From positions 115,962-179,961 of the forward strand of contig JAMKCH010056607.1 of NCBI GenBank assembly GCA_023653785.1: a stretch of DNA of 64,000 nucleotides, read 5' to 3'. How positions within the stretch are numbered: position 1 is the stretch's first letter; every line of letters begins with the position of its first letter. The position numbers were made by a program, and so were the translations under genes. Source of the DNA: Ophioderma brevispina. Taxonomy: Eukaryota; Echinodermata; Ophiuroidea; Amphilepidida; Ophiodermatidae. Of the stretch, positions 36,701 through 51,700 are shown piece by piece. Below the pieces are notes generated by a model. The model searched no databases. It saw only the letters and a program-made list of their open reading frames with translations, and had not been told where the DNA came from.

Positions 36701-39700
36701 CTGGCCTTGAAGTATCTAGCCAGGCAGTGTGCCATGTCTGTAAGATTTGAATGGGGAGCTGGAGAGTTTAGCAGTGTGTCCACAGAAGGGTCGACGAGAG
36801 CGCAGTCTCTGTCTGCTGAGCTGGTGTGATTCTTTGACAGTGTTATGCAGCAGGTGCTTGTTGTCCAATAGAGCCTTATTCACTAGTTTATGCCTGTGGT
36901 GTTCTCTCCGAAGCACTGCAGATGCACTGCCTAAAAGCACTGGTACAATTAAATCAATAAGGGGCATAATTACATTAGAACCTTTGCACCCACTCGCTAT
37001 CATGTCCTGTATTACATTAACGATCTAAGCACATGATAGAGTAGGTTCGAAGGGTATAATGTAATTATGCAAAATAAGGAAATAAAATAAACAATTGAAT
37101 AAATAAATACATAGAAATAAGCATTATGTTTATGAATACAATCTTACGTTCTATTTGATAACAATACCATTTTCTGACCCAGGTCTAAGCCACTGTTGTT
37201 GGTGCATGGTGAGCAACGAGAAGGCAAGATAAGACTACACGAAGCAGCCAGTGCTTACCCAAATATCAAATTATGTCAGGCCAGGTTGGAGATGATGTGG
37301 GGTACACATCACAGGTAAATAACAATTAAAGTTGGATGACCCAATTTAATTATATGAAGTTTTCATCTTGATTGATTGACCTTGATCTCAAAACTCCATT
37401 GTGCCAATGTTTCAATCCATTTTGATGTGAGAACTAAAAACTTGATTTTGTAAGCCCCATAGGCATAGAATACTGTGTAAAATTAATATTGGTCGACCAA
37501 AAAGTGGCACATTTTTACCCTTAACATCCAAATCAAACATCGTTTAGCCCTAAGATTTCAGAGGATAAAATTGAAAAAAATAGTTGTTTTTTTTTCAGAT
37601 ACCAACATTTTAACCACTTCTGGTAAAAGTAACAAGGTGAAAATTTCATTGTTAGGATTTTTGTTGTTGTAAGAAAAAGTATAGATTGTAAAAAAAAAAC
37701 ATGTTGTAAGAATGGGATTTCTCCCCCCCCTCCCACCCGCCAAAGGAAAAAATATAATCCGGCAAAAATTTGGTTAACCATAATACCCGGGGTATATTGA
37801 GTCAATCCAACAATGCAACCAGTTTGGGAAATTTCACTTCAATGGGTCATATGCATCCCACAAAAAATCCCCTTTTTTTCCCCCCATATTCTTAACACAT
37901 AAAAATCTGACTTTTATGCTCATTTCGCCTGCAAAGATAGTACGTGGGAATGTTTTGCATAATCATGAATGTATTGATGTTCAACTTTGGAATACTTTGT
38001 ATCCCTAAGTACTGAACATGTATCTGAATGTGGTGCCCCTTAGGGCTCCGTCCTTGGCCCCTTCTGTTTACTTATTATACTACCTGCATTGGTCAAATTA
38101 TTTGCAAACATGATTCGTTCATCTACATGCTGAGATGTCAGTTATCAGTAAGTTTGATCATACACGGCCTGGCGATGATGCGTGAGTTGTTTAGGCTCTC
38201 TCAGGGCACGAAGAGTTGAATGTCTTGGTTGTGCAATAATAAACTTAAGTTGAACAATTCCAAGACCGAGCTCTTTCTTGCCTGTTCCCACTTCCATTAC
38301 TCAGCCCTTCAGACAATCTCACTCTTCATGTGGCAGCTGGCAATCAGTTTTTCCTCCTCCATTAAAATGGTGTGTTTTGGGAACAGTGCGCCTGAGTTGA
38401 AGTGATCACTTCTTCTCTTTCGCCTCCTAAATGCAAATTTGTCATTGAAGTCGCATCAGAGGTTTCTGACCTTTAATGCATGTAATAATGCTGTCGGGCC
38501 ATTGTCATGTCCAGAATGACTATTGCTGTTATTCTAATGGTGTCTACAAGAAAGACCTTGCACGCCTCCTTGCAGAATAGAGTAGCCAGGCTATTTTCAA
38601 GAAGCCTAAGCGCACGCACACTTCCCCTTGCTTCTGCGAAGTACACTGGCTCTCTGTTTCTTTTTTTTTTTGGCCAGAATAAAATTTCGTAGGCTTGGCA
38701 TACATATAAGCGTTCTGAAATCTGCCACCCCAGCTACCTCTATTCCATGTTGAGTCATAGACATTCCTCAATTCTCTCCGTTCCATAGCTGACGGTGAGT
38801 GTCTCACGTCGGTAGGAGTTTTGGAGACGGCTTTTTCCATCATTGGCATCGTCTTTGGAACTCCTTTCCCCCTGCCATCAAGAGAGCTAATTCCATCATG
38901 TCTTTCAAAGCTCTTAAAACAAACCTTTTCGCCAACATATAGCTTTCTGTTTTTCTTCCTTCTTTGCCTCTAGTATCTTTTGCAAGTAGGCGCTTTATAA
39001 GTTCTTGTAAGTTCTGGTATGTGTTATACAGACAGGATGGCACACCTGCAATACATTATAGGATTGATTCAAAACACCTCGGCCGCAATAAGTGTGATGA
39101 ACTCTGTCCCTGTAAGGGCATTTTTAAAAACACTTTTGACAAGAAACTTCATCATGGTAAACACCTTCTTTTATACCTAAATTTGGGGAAAAAAGTAACG
39201 TGGCAAACTTGAGCAGTGGAGAAATAGGAGTTGATTTAAAGTCATTTATCTCTCCCTTCTTTCTTTAAATGTAGCAAGATGATGTATTACGTACCAAAGT
39301 GGTATGAGCTGGGTGAACACACTGCAATCCTTATCCTCAGGATTGGCATCAGAAAACACAGGGGTAAGTCAAAATATCACATAAAATCTGTCATGGGGAT
39401 TCAGTCAGGTAAAATGCAAGTAAATAAGGATAGTTATCTTCCATAATTACTATCACAAGAATATTTCACAGGTATTAGAAAGACCAAAAGTAAATACCCA
39501 AAACCTTATGGTTGTTCAATATAAATGTAAACGTGCAGTCGATAAACTAGCAGTGCACAAATGATATTTGTATAGTAACACTCATTCATAAAAGCTTAGT
39601 ATGAGAGAAGAAGAGATTGGATTAATACATCAAGCATTGTTTGTTCATGCATGGTTTGTATGTTAATGAGCGCATGCAGATGCTAAGAAGTTTTATGCAT

Positions 39701-42700
39701 GACGTTGGATTGATTCATTTTTAGGCAAGTATTGAAACAAACATTGCAACTTGATTTCATAATTATTCAGATTTTTGGTAGTATATGTGTTGGCGCACCG
39801 GCTATTACACTCAAAATATGACTGCCCACCTATATGACACAATATAGATAGGCAAAACAACAAATCAGATCTTTTATTCCTGGATTGCCTACAGTGGAAT
39901 CTATTTCATAGCTAGCTTTGCTTGTGGCCAGGATCGAAAGTGCTTTTGGACATGGTTTTCTATGTCGCAATCAGTGTAAAGTTTCAAGTGACAATAAGGC
40001 AGCCATCCAAAAATCCAGAGTTTATAAAAAGATGATGAATAATCCTTTCTCATTTCAATCCGTTGTGCTATCTAATGTGTGTGTTTACTTGATGGCATAG
40101 GTATGGACAGTCCCTTATTCTCCAAGCTAAGTAGTCCACAGAAGGCAGCCGTACTGCAGGGGATTCAGCCACTCATTTCAAGAGTGAGTTGATAGAATAT
40201 CTAGCAGCATATAAGAGCAAACCACTGCTGGACTGGATAGCACACATCAAGAAACATGACCTGTCAAGTGCCAGGTGAGTGACTGATTCGTGTAATACCT
40301 AAAGGAAGGCAGTGGGATTTGTAGGTTCTCAGATTTTCTGTTAATTTACATGGGTGGCTGTGGCAAACAACCAACTTTTAAGTAGCACTTTGAAATACAC
40401 TGGAAATCATCTTATTAATACTAGTTACTTGTAAAGAGGTCAATAACTAATAAGGTTCACCACTGCACCTCATAGTATAAAATTATACAAACTTTATTCT
40501 TTAAGCAATCACCAAAGGCAGAAAAAAAAAAAAAAAAAAAAGGGGGAGGTTTTATGGATTAGCAAAAGCTTCAAGCTTAATACCCAAAAAAGTTAAATTT
40601 CATACTTTCAAAAATGGCCGAATTATGTAAGTGTTAAAGAGCAAATTTTCACAAGGTGTGCCAACTACTTTTGTCCAAGATTGTAGTAATGTTTTGCCTA
40701 GAGTGGCATCTATTAATGACTAAGCCTACTGTGGTCAGGATTGAAAAGGCACTCTGACATTGTTTTTTATGTCTGCAATCAGTGTAAAGCTTCAAAGTAC
40801 AGTAAGGCAGCTATCCAAAAATCCAGAGTTTATTAAATAATCCTCATTTAATACGGTGTGCTATCTAATGGGTGTATTTATTTGATATCCTAGTGTATGG
40901 ATCAGTCCCTTATTCTCCAAGCTAAGTAGTCCACAGAAGGCAGCAGTACTGCAGGGGATTCAGCCACTCATTTCAAGAGTGAGTTGATAGAATATCTAGC
41001 AGCATATAAGAGCAAACCACTGCTGGACTGGATAGCACACATCAAGAAACATGACATGTCAAGTGCCAGGTGAGTGAATGATTCGTGTAATACCTAAAGG
41101 AAGGCAGTGGGATTTGTAGGTTCTCAGATTTTCTGTTAATTTACATGGGTGGCTGTGGCAAACAACCAACTTTTAAGTAGCACTTTGAAATACACTGGAA
41201 ATCATCTTTTTAATATTAGTTACTTGTAAAGAGGTCAATAACTAATAAGGTTCACCACTGCACCTCATAGTATAAAATTATACAAACTTTATTCTTTAAG
41301 CAATCACCAAAGGCAGATGCTCGCCCACCTTACTTGAGTAGATGTCTTGATTTGAATCTAGTCAGGCTTGAAGATGCTTTCAAAATTCAAAGGCTTGTTC
41401 TGGGTTTTAAGATTTTACATGATTTGACCCCTGCTTCTTTTGATTCTTTGATTCAACAAAGCAAATTGCAGAGTACTAGGCTTTTGCACCAATCTGCAAG
41501 GACTTCTCCTGTCTTCAATTCTATGTTTATTTCACTTCCATGTCTTTGGAATGAAATCCCATTTGATTTGTGTGTTGTCAATAATCTTTATAACTTTAAA
41601 GCAGGTTGTAAATCACACTTTTTAAGCCTAAAAATTAATGTTGGAACTTGTTTGAAATAACGTAGTGTTTTTTTTTTTGTTAATTATTCATTATTTTGGA
41701 AACCATTTTGATATAGACAGGGTAATTGTTGTTTCTCAGTCAGTTTATCATTGATTGACTTTTTCACTGTGCATACATTTGCCTCGCCTATTCTTTTGGT
41801 TTCCTAAATCAATTTTGATCTTGTTCTCTGTGCATGTATCTTTGTTTTTCTTTGGATATGAGAGCACCTTTGTGATCAGGTTTTTGCAACTCATTCTCTT
41901 ATCCAGAATTACTTGCTTTTGCATTGTCAATTTTTGAATGTATTATATATTTTAACTGTTTCTGTATTTTGCAAGTAATTCAAATAAATAATATTATTAT
42001 TATAAGGCTTTTATTTTTTACCCTTACAAAACGCAGCAGCACAAGACAGCACACTTTACCAAAATTGTGCCACTTTATCCCCACCCCTTAATGATGTTGT
42101 GCTGTCTGGTGATTTATCTCACCCATATTGAGATTCACTTCCTATGCGTTAGAGAATAAAAACTCAGATTCCATCTCCATTTTGTTATTCTTTCCTCAGG
42201 GTGCACATCATAGGTTCAGTGCCAGGGAGACATATAGGAGAAGCCAAGAGTAGATGGGGACACATGAAGATGAGAAGGGTGAGATACTCTCTAAGTTGTT
42301 TCTCTAGTAATCAGTAAAACGGAAGATCTACAAGATCATAACAAATCAGATTTTTGCATATTTGTAACAAGTATAGGTATACATACCTTGCCAGTGATAA
42401 GAGCGAAAACAACCTAATGAAAAGAAAACTGAATGTTGACGGTTTCTACAAATAAAGACACTTACATTGTACTGCAACATGCAATTTAATGGAAATTCAT
42501 TTTGTTTTCAGTACTGCTGTCTTTCTTCCTTTTTTCTTAAATTTCATTTGAAAAACGTTCTTACGAGAATTCTACAGACTTATCCTTACTTTCAAGCTAC
42601 TCCTGCAAATGTCAAATCTTGCATGAATCACTGTTAGTGTATTGAATGACTGTGCTGTGCATCCATTATACAAGTACAGACTTAACAAATTCACTTGATA

Positions 42701-45700
42701 AGAAGCAGTTATTTCATTCAAAGTGTGGCAGAGCGTGGTCTAGTGGTTAGGGTGCTTGCCTGTGGCGCAAATTTACCCAAAAAAAAATCCCGGGTTCGAA
42801 TCCCGGTGGGGTCACTTACTGGGATTTACTCGGGTGCTCAATTCTGGATTTAATCTGTATACGAGCTATTGATTAAATACAGAATACCGCTCTCCTCCAT
42901 GGTTCACTTGGAATTGGGCAAATGAATCATGAAAGCATCCCGTCCTTCGGAGGGGACGTTAAGCCGTCGGTCCCGTGTACAGAGAGTCACAACTGTACAT
43001 GTACGTCGCAGTCAGTGTCGAATAAGAGTAGGGTGTAAACCCCTGACTGTTCCCAATCCGCCCCAGTCTCAAAAAACGCGGGCCATGTTAGGAGCGTCCG
43101 TATCATAGATACACGCGGCCCCGGATCAGCTTACTCAGTTGAATAAATCCTGACACCACCACAAGCCATTACTAATGACTTGTGGACACGCTAAGAAGAA
43201 GATTCAAAGTTAGGCTCTAAAAGCTGCAGGATGCCCCATATTAGGTGAGAACACATCCTGTGCATCAAGCAATTGAGGAATGTCTACATATATTGAACTG
43301 TATTTTTTTTCTTCAAAAAGCAACTATTGCTCTTCAACATTTTGGAGCATACTTCAGACTCCTTTAGGAATTGCAAATGTGTGCATATTCATCATCCTCA
43401 AAGATTTTCAATAGCTTTTAATTTTGTTAATAGGACATGTAATTATATTCTTTTTTAGAAGTCTCAGGATTTCTAAAAAGTGCTGTCCCCAAATGGAATT
43501 GTTTTAATAACAAAGTGTGTTGAATATTTTGCTAATTCTATAGATGAGATGGTAACAGTGGGTTATAATTTATGTTTAGATATTACTCTAAGTCTTTTTT
43601 GTTTGCAGATCCTCAAAGACCACGGACCTTCGAGTTCCGATGTAAAAGACTGGCCTGTGATTGGTCAGTTTTCTAGCGTGGGTTCCTTGGGGCCAGACAA
43701 AAGCAAGTGGTTGTGTGCAGAATGGCTGCAGAGCATGACATCTACCAAAGGGAGCTCAGCGGCATTTGTCAGAGATGATAACCGCATGTTGAAACTTGTG
43801 AGTAGAAGTATATTTTCACAGAGTCAATTAGCACCCAATTTGGACTCATATCTAGCGATTTGTACTTTCAGTAGAAATAAGTTCTAGTACTCTGCAACGA
43901 ATGGTAGGAAAGCATTGATTGAGCCAGAAGAGGTGTCATGTTTTAGAGTGTGTGGAAATATACCAGACAAAAGAGAACTATTAACAATCCTGATGATGAT
44001 GGGTAATAAACATATCAAGTTCTGTTTGATGAACAGGAAGAAACTTTCTGTTTCTATGGCAAATATATTGCCCAAAAAGAATTGCAACTGTAAGAACTTA
44101 ATGGTTCATATGCACAAAAATTGACCAGGTTTAAAGTTAGAACTGGTCGAAGTCAAAATTAGTTTTGTCCAAAATTGACAGTTTTTCACATTTTCTTCAT
44201 AAAGTAACCAGCAAACTTCAAAGATTATAATGCAAATTTCAAAATTAATACTGTAAGGACTTAATGGTTTGTATGCACAGAAAATTAGACCAGGTTTAAA
44301 GTAAGAACTGGTCTAAGTCAAAATTAGTTTTTTCCCAAATTTACAGTTTTTCACATTTTCTTCATAAAGAAACCGGCAAACTTCAAAGATTATAATGCAA
44401 ATTTCAAAATTAATACAAAATGCTTTGTGTCAATGCAAAGGAAAATGTCTTCTGCTGTGAATAAATTACACTTAGACTGGGTCAACGAGCTTGAATAAAT
44501 TAGAGCACCCTGCTCAGCGATAAAATGAAGCCGACTCAGCGAGCCATGACGTCACACTTACATCGTCTGCATCACGATCTGATTTTATGAAAGCCGGCGT
44601 TGTGACCACTGGATATCGGTGAGGTAAACTACCATTTTACATGAAACTAACCTTACAGAAAGGTAGCGGAATATCGTCGGAACAAAAAATAGGCGAGGGT
44701 GTTATGTCGAAATTGCCGCAAAAGGTGGAATTTTTGATCGACAGCCTTTACGCTGCTGTCAACGTTAAATTTCAACGTTGCCGTTTGCTAACACATTACC
44801 AGCAATCGTACACTAAAATCCCCTTCCGAAGTGTCAAGTAACAAGAAAAACCGAGAGTCCACGTATGATTTGGCAGGCTTGATAAGATTAACTAAACAAT
44901 TCTGTAAGTTTTAGCGTGTTTCGGACCTTGTTGTTTCCTTACATAACTGAAGTATTGACCACAAAACAAAAAATTACTGAATTCAGCAAATTCATTCAGG
45001 AAAGTGTTCTCTATTTTGGTGCCTAAAAACTGGCTTCATGGGCACCAAAATTGGCAACACTTTCCTGAATGAATTTATTTGATTTAGGCTTGTTGTCTGC
45101 TTCATTCATTTCGATGAAAACATTGTAATGAGGATTGTTTATTGAAATTGTAATAAAAATATATATCATTTACATAACCACGATTTCCTGTGAACAAATA
45201 AGTACATTTTTCTAAAAATAATAGTCACTTTGGTGACGTTTTCTATTTTGCCTCTATTTCAGAGCATGAGGTTTAGGTTAGTTTGTAAATAAACTGGCAA
45301 TAACCCTGCCAACAGTCCGCACTCTAATTTATTCAAGCTCGTTGGACTGGGTCTAACTTTAGACCCGGTCTAACTCTTTTGTGCATACGGACCAATATGT
45401 TTGCATTATGTATTTGGTTGCGTAGATATTCCCCAGCAGAGATAACATCCGTACAAGTCTTGAGGGATATCCTGCAGGAGGCTCAGTACCATACAGTATT
45501 CAGACAGCCAAGAAACAGGTCTACTTCAATACATTCCTACAGTAAGTAAGGTTACAAAACTGCAGTCAAACTGTTACTGTGATGATTTCCTGGTGGCAGC
45601 ATAATAATAATAATAATAGGCAACAGTAAGTAAATCTTCATTATTAACATTATTAACAGTGGAGTGAGATCTTCTCAAATGTTTCTCTGCATTTTGTAAG

Positions 45701-48700
45701 CACCTAATAGCAGCTCATATTGACAGGTTCAGTTTTGCTGAAATCATTTTCTTTTGAGAGAAATCAATAAAAATATTTTATGTTGTTACCCATATCACTT
45801 CCTGTTAAGCTTACTTACCATATCCTATGTGACTGGTCTATCTGAGATGAATATGGTATATTCATATCAGGGTGAGATACATGTAAATGCATAATACTTC
45901 AAAAATGAACAATCCAATTCAATTAAAAATTTGGGGAATTAAGCAATTTTAGGTAGTTATCTTTAATTCAAACACAAAACTGATTTTTGAAATCTGACCT
46001 GCACTGCTTTTATTAAATAGGTGCTGCCCTCTTTTGTTCATTTTATCTTCATCAAAATAGTGTGGACAAGATAATGCCTTCACACAAATTGATATGCTGC
46101 CCTCTTGTGAAATTGTTTATAACAGGAATTTCAATGTGAATAATTTTACATTACCATCAAGCCTTTAATTATTTTAAATTAATTTGTTTGCATATGTTTA
46201 AAGTGGATGTCTGTTTAGATATGCATTAATGTATTTCTTGTATGTGTAAAGTGAAATTTAATATTGTATATTATTTTTGAGGTATACTTGTAATTACAAT
46301 CATTTTGTGTTTTTTACATTTCAGTCAGTGGAAATCTAACAACAGAGGGCGGACTAGAGCCTCTCCACACATCAAAACATACACAAGGCTGTCACCAGAC
46401 AATGGTCATATACCATGGTTCTTAGTCACAAGGTAAAAACTTATGCTGTTACATATGTATAAAGATAGGGGTAAAATCTACCACCCAAAGAAGCCATAGA
46501 ACCAAAAGATACAAACCATATTAGCAGCAGTGGATCCACTTGGAGGGGAACCAAGGGGCTGAGACCTCAGTATATACTTTAATTGTTCCACTTGAATGGG
46601 GATGGCCTGATTTAAATATATAAAGTTTTGTCTTGATAGAATGGCCTTCACCCCAAAACCCCATCTGTAAAGTTTTGTGCCAATATTTCGATCCATTTTT
46701 TATGTGAGAGCTAAAAATATAATTTTTGTAAGCCCCATAGAGCACTGTAAAATTAATATCAAGTTAATACACACAAAAAATATATTTCAAAATTTCTGAG
46801 TCTGCTTTTAAAGACAGTTATTAATCAAAATGTGAGCCTTCTCAGTATCAGTTTTGGACAGGATCTCAACATCCTCCAAGCTTAATAAATTAAGTAAATG
46901 TATTTCCTAATCCAAGTTATCAAAAACTTTTAAAAAAGAGAGTCTGTTCTTACAGAATTGGGTCTCATTTCATGTGCATTTTGGTGTCTTATCTAGAAAT
47001 AGTCTTTGGGGATAAAGTGAGAGGGGAGATAGCCATTTTCCAAACAAGTAGATGTTGGACTATTATACTGCAACTAAACATCCTTAAAAAGGTGAAAAAA
47101 GGGCCAGTCTAACAATATGACCTGTGTGCCATGGTGTATTGACACCATGGTAATTTGCTGATAATTTACCATCAGGTAAGTAAGCATTATCTCAAGGAGA
47201 GGTCATAGGAGTCCGTATCATTATTTCTTTTTTTAATAGAAGCTTCAAACTAAGACCTTTTAACAAATTGCAAATCTCTCATCCATGTTTTTTGAACCCA
47301 TGTGTCCACTTTCATTCCCAGTATTGTGGCCATGGCACTATAAATTGCACATTATATGGTGGCAATTATACATGCATATAATTGCACAAGTACATGTTGG
47401 ATTAATTTTTTTTCCCTAGATCTGTATCCCTTTATGTACAATTATCTGTAATCAGTGCAGTATAGTCCTTAGACAATCACAGGATCAGGGAATAGTCACC
47501 TATCAATACTGCTGAGGCCCTCATCATATGAGTCACGGGACCTCAGATAACTCAATTCTTTGCATGAAGAGCATAAAAGATCTGGATGATTTAAAAGACA
47601 AAACAAATTGGGCATTATCAAAAAGGAGGAATATTGGATGAAGAGAGAGGTGTGTACTGGTGTCCTTTTTTAAGATGTTGCGTAATGATAAGAATTCTGT
47701 TTGTACTTAGCGAATCATTTGGTCTTTTCAGTTTTGTATGTTATTAAATTCAGCAAATTAATCCAAAGTAAAATCTGCAATAAATAAGTGAAAAATTACG
47801 AAAAAAATAAGGAACTGAAATTGGAGAATAGCATGCTTCAAGAGAAATATTAGCATAAAATTTCTTAATTAAAGAGATCACAGCAATTTCTATTTGGTTC
47901 AAAAGCCAATTCCACACAAGGCAACGGATTTTATATATATATTTTCTTTGTGAGTGAAAATAGTGTCGGCCATGGTTTTGTGTACACCCCAGCAAAATAA
48001 ATTGTTTGTAAGAAAAAACTTGTTGATGAAATACATAGCACAAAAGCCAATAAAATATTATCCACACTAGTAATGTAAAACTTTTATAAGTTAAATGAAA
48101 AAGTGGTAACTACAAATACTTTACAGTTTACCCTTATGGAGTCCGTACAGGTCAGATAGTCACACACAAAGAAAATGATTCGAATATCATATCCAAAAAA
48201 GAACAAAGAAACACACCATCTACCATTTTCATGAACTAATCAAAATCAGCATGAAAAATGTCAAATGAGTCCAACCACGCCTATCTTAGGTCAATGGTTT
48301 TTTCAGATGGCTTCCCAAATGATATGCAGTCTTTGGAAAGCCACTCCAAATATGTGTTTTAAGATGGACTGGGGTGCAGAGCGCTCAGTCTCGCTTCGCC
48401 TTTATAGATCTCTTGTGAGATCAAATTGGATTATGTTGTATTGTTAATATTTCTGCTCGTAAGTCCATATTTGAAAAAGCTTGGACCTATTCAGAATCAA
48501 GGGCTTCGACTAGCTTTGGTGCTTTTCGTATCTTCTCTCCTATGAAAAGCTTATATGTCGAAGCTAATGACCTCCATTATATCTAAGATGGGAAAAATTA
48601 GCTCTTCAATATGCTCTAAAACTTAAAAGTAAGGCTGATATCCCAACACATAAGAGCACCTTTTCGTCTACATTTACACCTTATACTAGTACACCAATGC

Positions 48701-51700
48701 TATTCCATCTTTTGGAATCCGTATAAAAAGGTTTTTCACAGGTGTGTCCCAAATGCTGATAACATGCTTCATTTGAATTTCTTATTATCCTGCTTGGACA
48801 AATGTTGAACTTGAAATTGACTCTAACTTTATGATGATCTTGTTTTTCAAGCGAAATTTTGATGATCTTGACAATAAATATCATCAACATCGAGCTATTT
48901 ATACAGAGGGTCTAAGTTTGGAAAGGGCTGCTGCAGCTGCTTTTAAGGCAGGCGTGATCAACGCCAGAATTAGGTTACCTGATAATGCTTTCTATTTTCA
49001 CCTGCTGAATTGCGGCATTAAGATACTATCAGTGATTTGCTAAATCACAAATCGAAAAAATCACATAAAAATCAGATTTCATCATGTACGTCACAAGTAC
49101 AGGTATCCTAAACTACCTGCAACTTATAAGACCAGAAGCACCCTAATAAGGACATAATCGTAGATTTTATTCATTACTGTCCGACGGACACTTCTACAAC
49201 CTTATATTGAATGAGAATCGTATCTGAACACTGCCGTTTCTTCCTTTTTCTTCAATTCTACAGCTGGAAAGGTAACTTTGAGAATTCTACCAACGTATCC
49301 TTCAACTTTGAAGGCTATTCCTGCAAATTTTCAAATATTTTTCAAATCACTGATAGTGTCTTTAAGTTGGCCTTAGAATTAGCGAAAATTTCCAATGAGA
49401 GTCATTTCATTTACTGATCTAGTCTTATGGCTTTGTAAGGCAGAGAGTGTCGTCATCCTTATGCTGACTGTTAAGTTTTTCTTCAATTTTCTGCATTGAA
49501 TAAATCTGTTTTTTAGCTTGGATTCCGAGTCACATGGGTATTCAAGGCAATGAAAATGTTGATGTATGGCTGGAAAGAAGCCTTAATGAATATAACACAT
49601 ATTGAGATCCCCTTTCCAGATTTTTAAGGCTTCAGTTAATAGCTACATCAGAAATAGGGGCAAAATGCTTGTGATTTCATTTCCCTAAAATAAATGCAGC
49701 TTTTCCAACCAACTGTTGAGCTGCTGGCAGTCATGTGTTGATTGGACGAAAGGACGAAATTGTATTAGCACGATGTAAATTGGTCATACTTATATGACCA
49801 AATATTTGCTTAGATCCAGTTCCCTCGGTGTAAGTCCTTGTGCTTGTGCTCTTTCTGTGAAACATGTCTTACTTGAATGCATTGATATGCTTATTCCGTA
49901 GAATATAGCGTCCCAGATTTGAAAACATATTTCAAGCTATTATGCCCTCTTCAGGCGATAAATTTCCTGAAGGAGGCTTATCTGTTGAAATATTGTTAAC
50001 TTTTTTTAACATGTTTTGATAGAAATTACTATGGTGTATGTTTCATAAAGGTTTTGAATTTTAAAGGTTAGATTGTTTTTTATCTTAATGACACAATATG
50101 ACACAATGTGTTGAGTTGTGTTAAATTTATACTCCCTTACTCACCCAAATATGTGTTTAGAGCCTATACAGAATCTACCAGGCTTGACAGGGTTAAGACC
50201 CTTATTCTTTGTAGAGTTATTCGTAGATCAGAAGTATGAGGCTCAACTACCAGTATACATTCATCACATCCTGCACATATGAAGACACTTCCCACAACTT
50301 CTCAAGTACCAGTAAAAGTCTTGGAGTAGTAAATTGGCCACGCAATCTCAGCACCAATTTAAATATACTCCATGTACGCCCAACAAATACTTGTTTTTTA
50401 ATATGGCCTCAGCTAATAGGAGTTGTAATCGTGATACTTGAGATGTAAATTGGCCACACGATCCTCACACCAATTGTAAGATATTCCATGTATTCCCAAC
50501 AAATACTTGTTTTAATATGGCCTTAGCTAAATAGGTGGCTGTCTCCTGCTACTTGTCATTTTGCTAATAGCCATGTAATGGGTGTGCCTTCGACACATAC
50601 AATTCTAGCAAAGTGGACTCATTTCAACCTAAAACCACTCTACCTAGCCTTATCATTAGGTATCACTCACCTGTCTGGTATCAGGTTCCGAATTCTCGAT
50701 CTACAGGACATTATGTCTTGTTGCCGGGCTAAGACTGATTGATCCGTCTTGCCCCAGTCAAACGTTGCTACTTGGGACCGTAGCGAAGTGAAGTAATTAT
50801 TTTAGTCGGTTGCTAGCGAAGGGGATAGGCCACTTTTGTCGGTCTTTGAAATCTTATATTGCTCTCTTAAAGCACTTTCATTCAATCATTTTTATCTGGT
50901 AAAGTTCTGAAGTCAAATGTAACACGTGACCGGTTTACTATATGCAGAAAAAAGACTGAAAGTAAGGAGTTATTTTTCTCCCTATGCATTCGTTTCCTGT
51001 AAAATGCCTAGTCTTTGCTGTGGAAAATGCAGTTACCATATGGAAAATTAAATATTAAATATTATATTCCAATAATACAATACAGGCCTTTTGAGGTCTT
51101 TATCTGAACAGCCAGTAGCCTAGCAGATAGGGCATCTGTCTATCATGAGAAGGTTGTGGATTCCCTGTGCCGGCAAAGTCCTAGAAAAATTTCCCTTCTA
51201 TGTTTCTTGTCATAACCTGTTGTATAAAAAGTGATTGTCACACATCCGGGTAGGTAAACTGTTGTTTGCTCTGACATCCATTGCTTATTTCTATCCAAGG
51301 TTGGCATTGGATTTTTAAAATTTAATACACCTTCAGTATTGGCTGTCACACAATATTCCACTTCTGTCCTGGGACTAACTCTCATTTATGTTTTAAGGTA
51401 TTGAAAAGCCACACTGAACAGAGGCCAGCCAATCCAGGGGCTAGTTATGTTGTACATTGGTACATATCAATGCAATGATTACAATAATATACCCTTTCTT
51501 TGTTACTTATTTTAAATAATGGTTGAGTTTGATGACACTTGGCATTGCTAAAGTCTAAAAGGTGTGGAATCTACTAAAGTTGTCACTTTTTTTGTAATCA
51601 ATTTAGGGTGGCATTATAGTGGTTTGTTCATAATCCCTTGGTCATGCATGTGTGTGCATATCTACTTGTTGATTGGTTGCTTATTAAGGATAAAAACATA

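Noticed and set aside
42724..42816. tRNA gene with clear A and B boxes
   Set aside because: Box spacing is too long, no proper cloverleaf closes, and the sequence continues into a SINE body found at two other sites in the window.
43480..43887. Whole 135-codon open frame as a single-exon gene
   Set aside because: Only 43609-43797 is conserved TDP1 sequence between good splice sites; the flanks are intron read-through.
44641..44841. 66-codon open frame inside the 862-bp element as a transposase fragment
   Set aside because: Too short and without any catalytic motif; the element looks non-autonomous.
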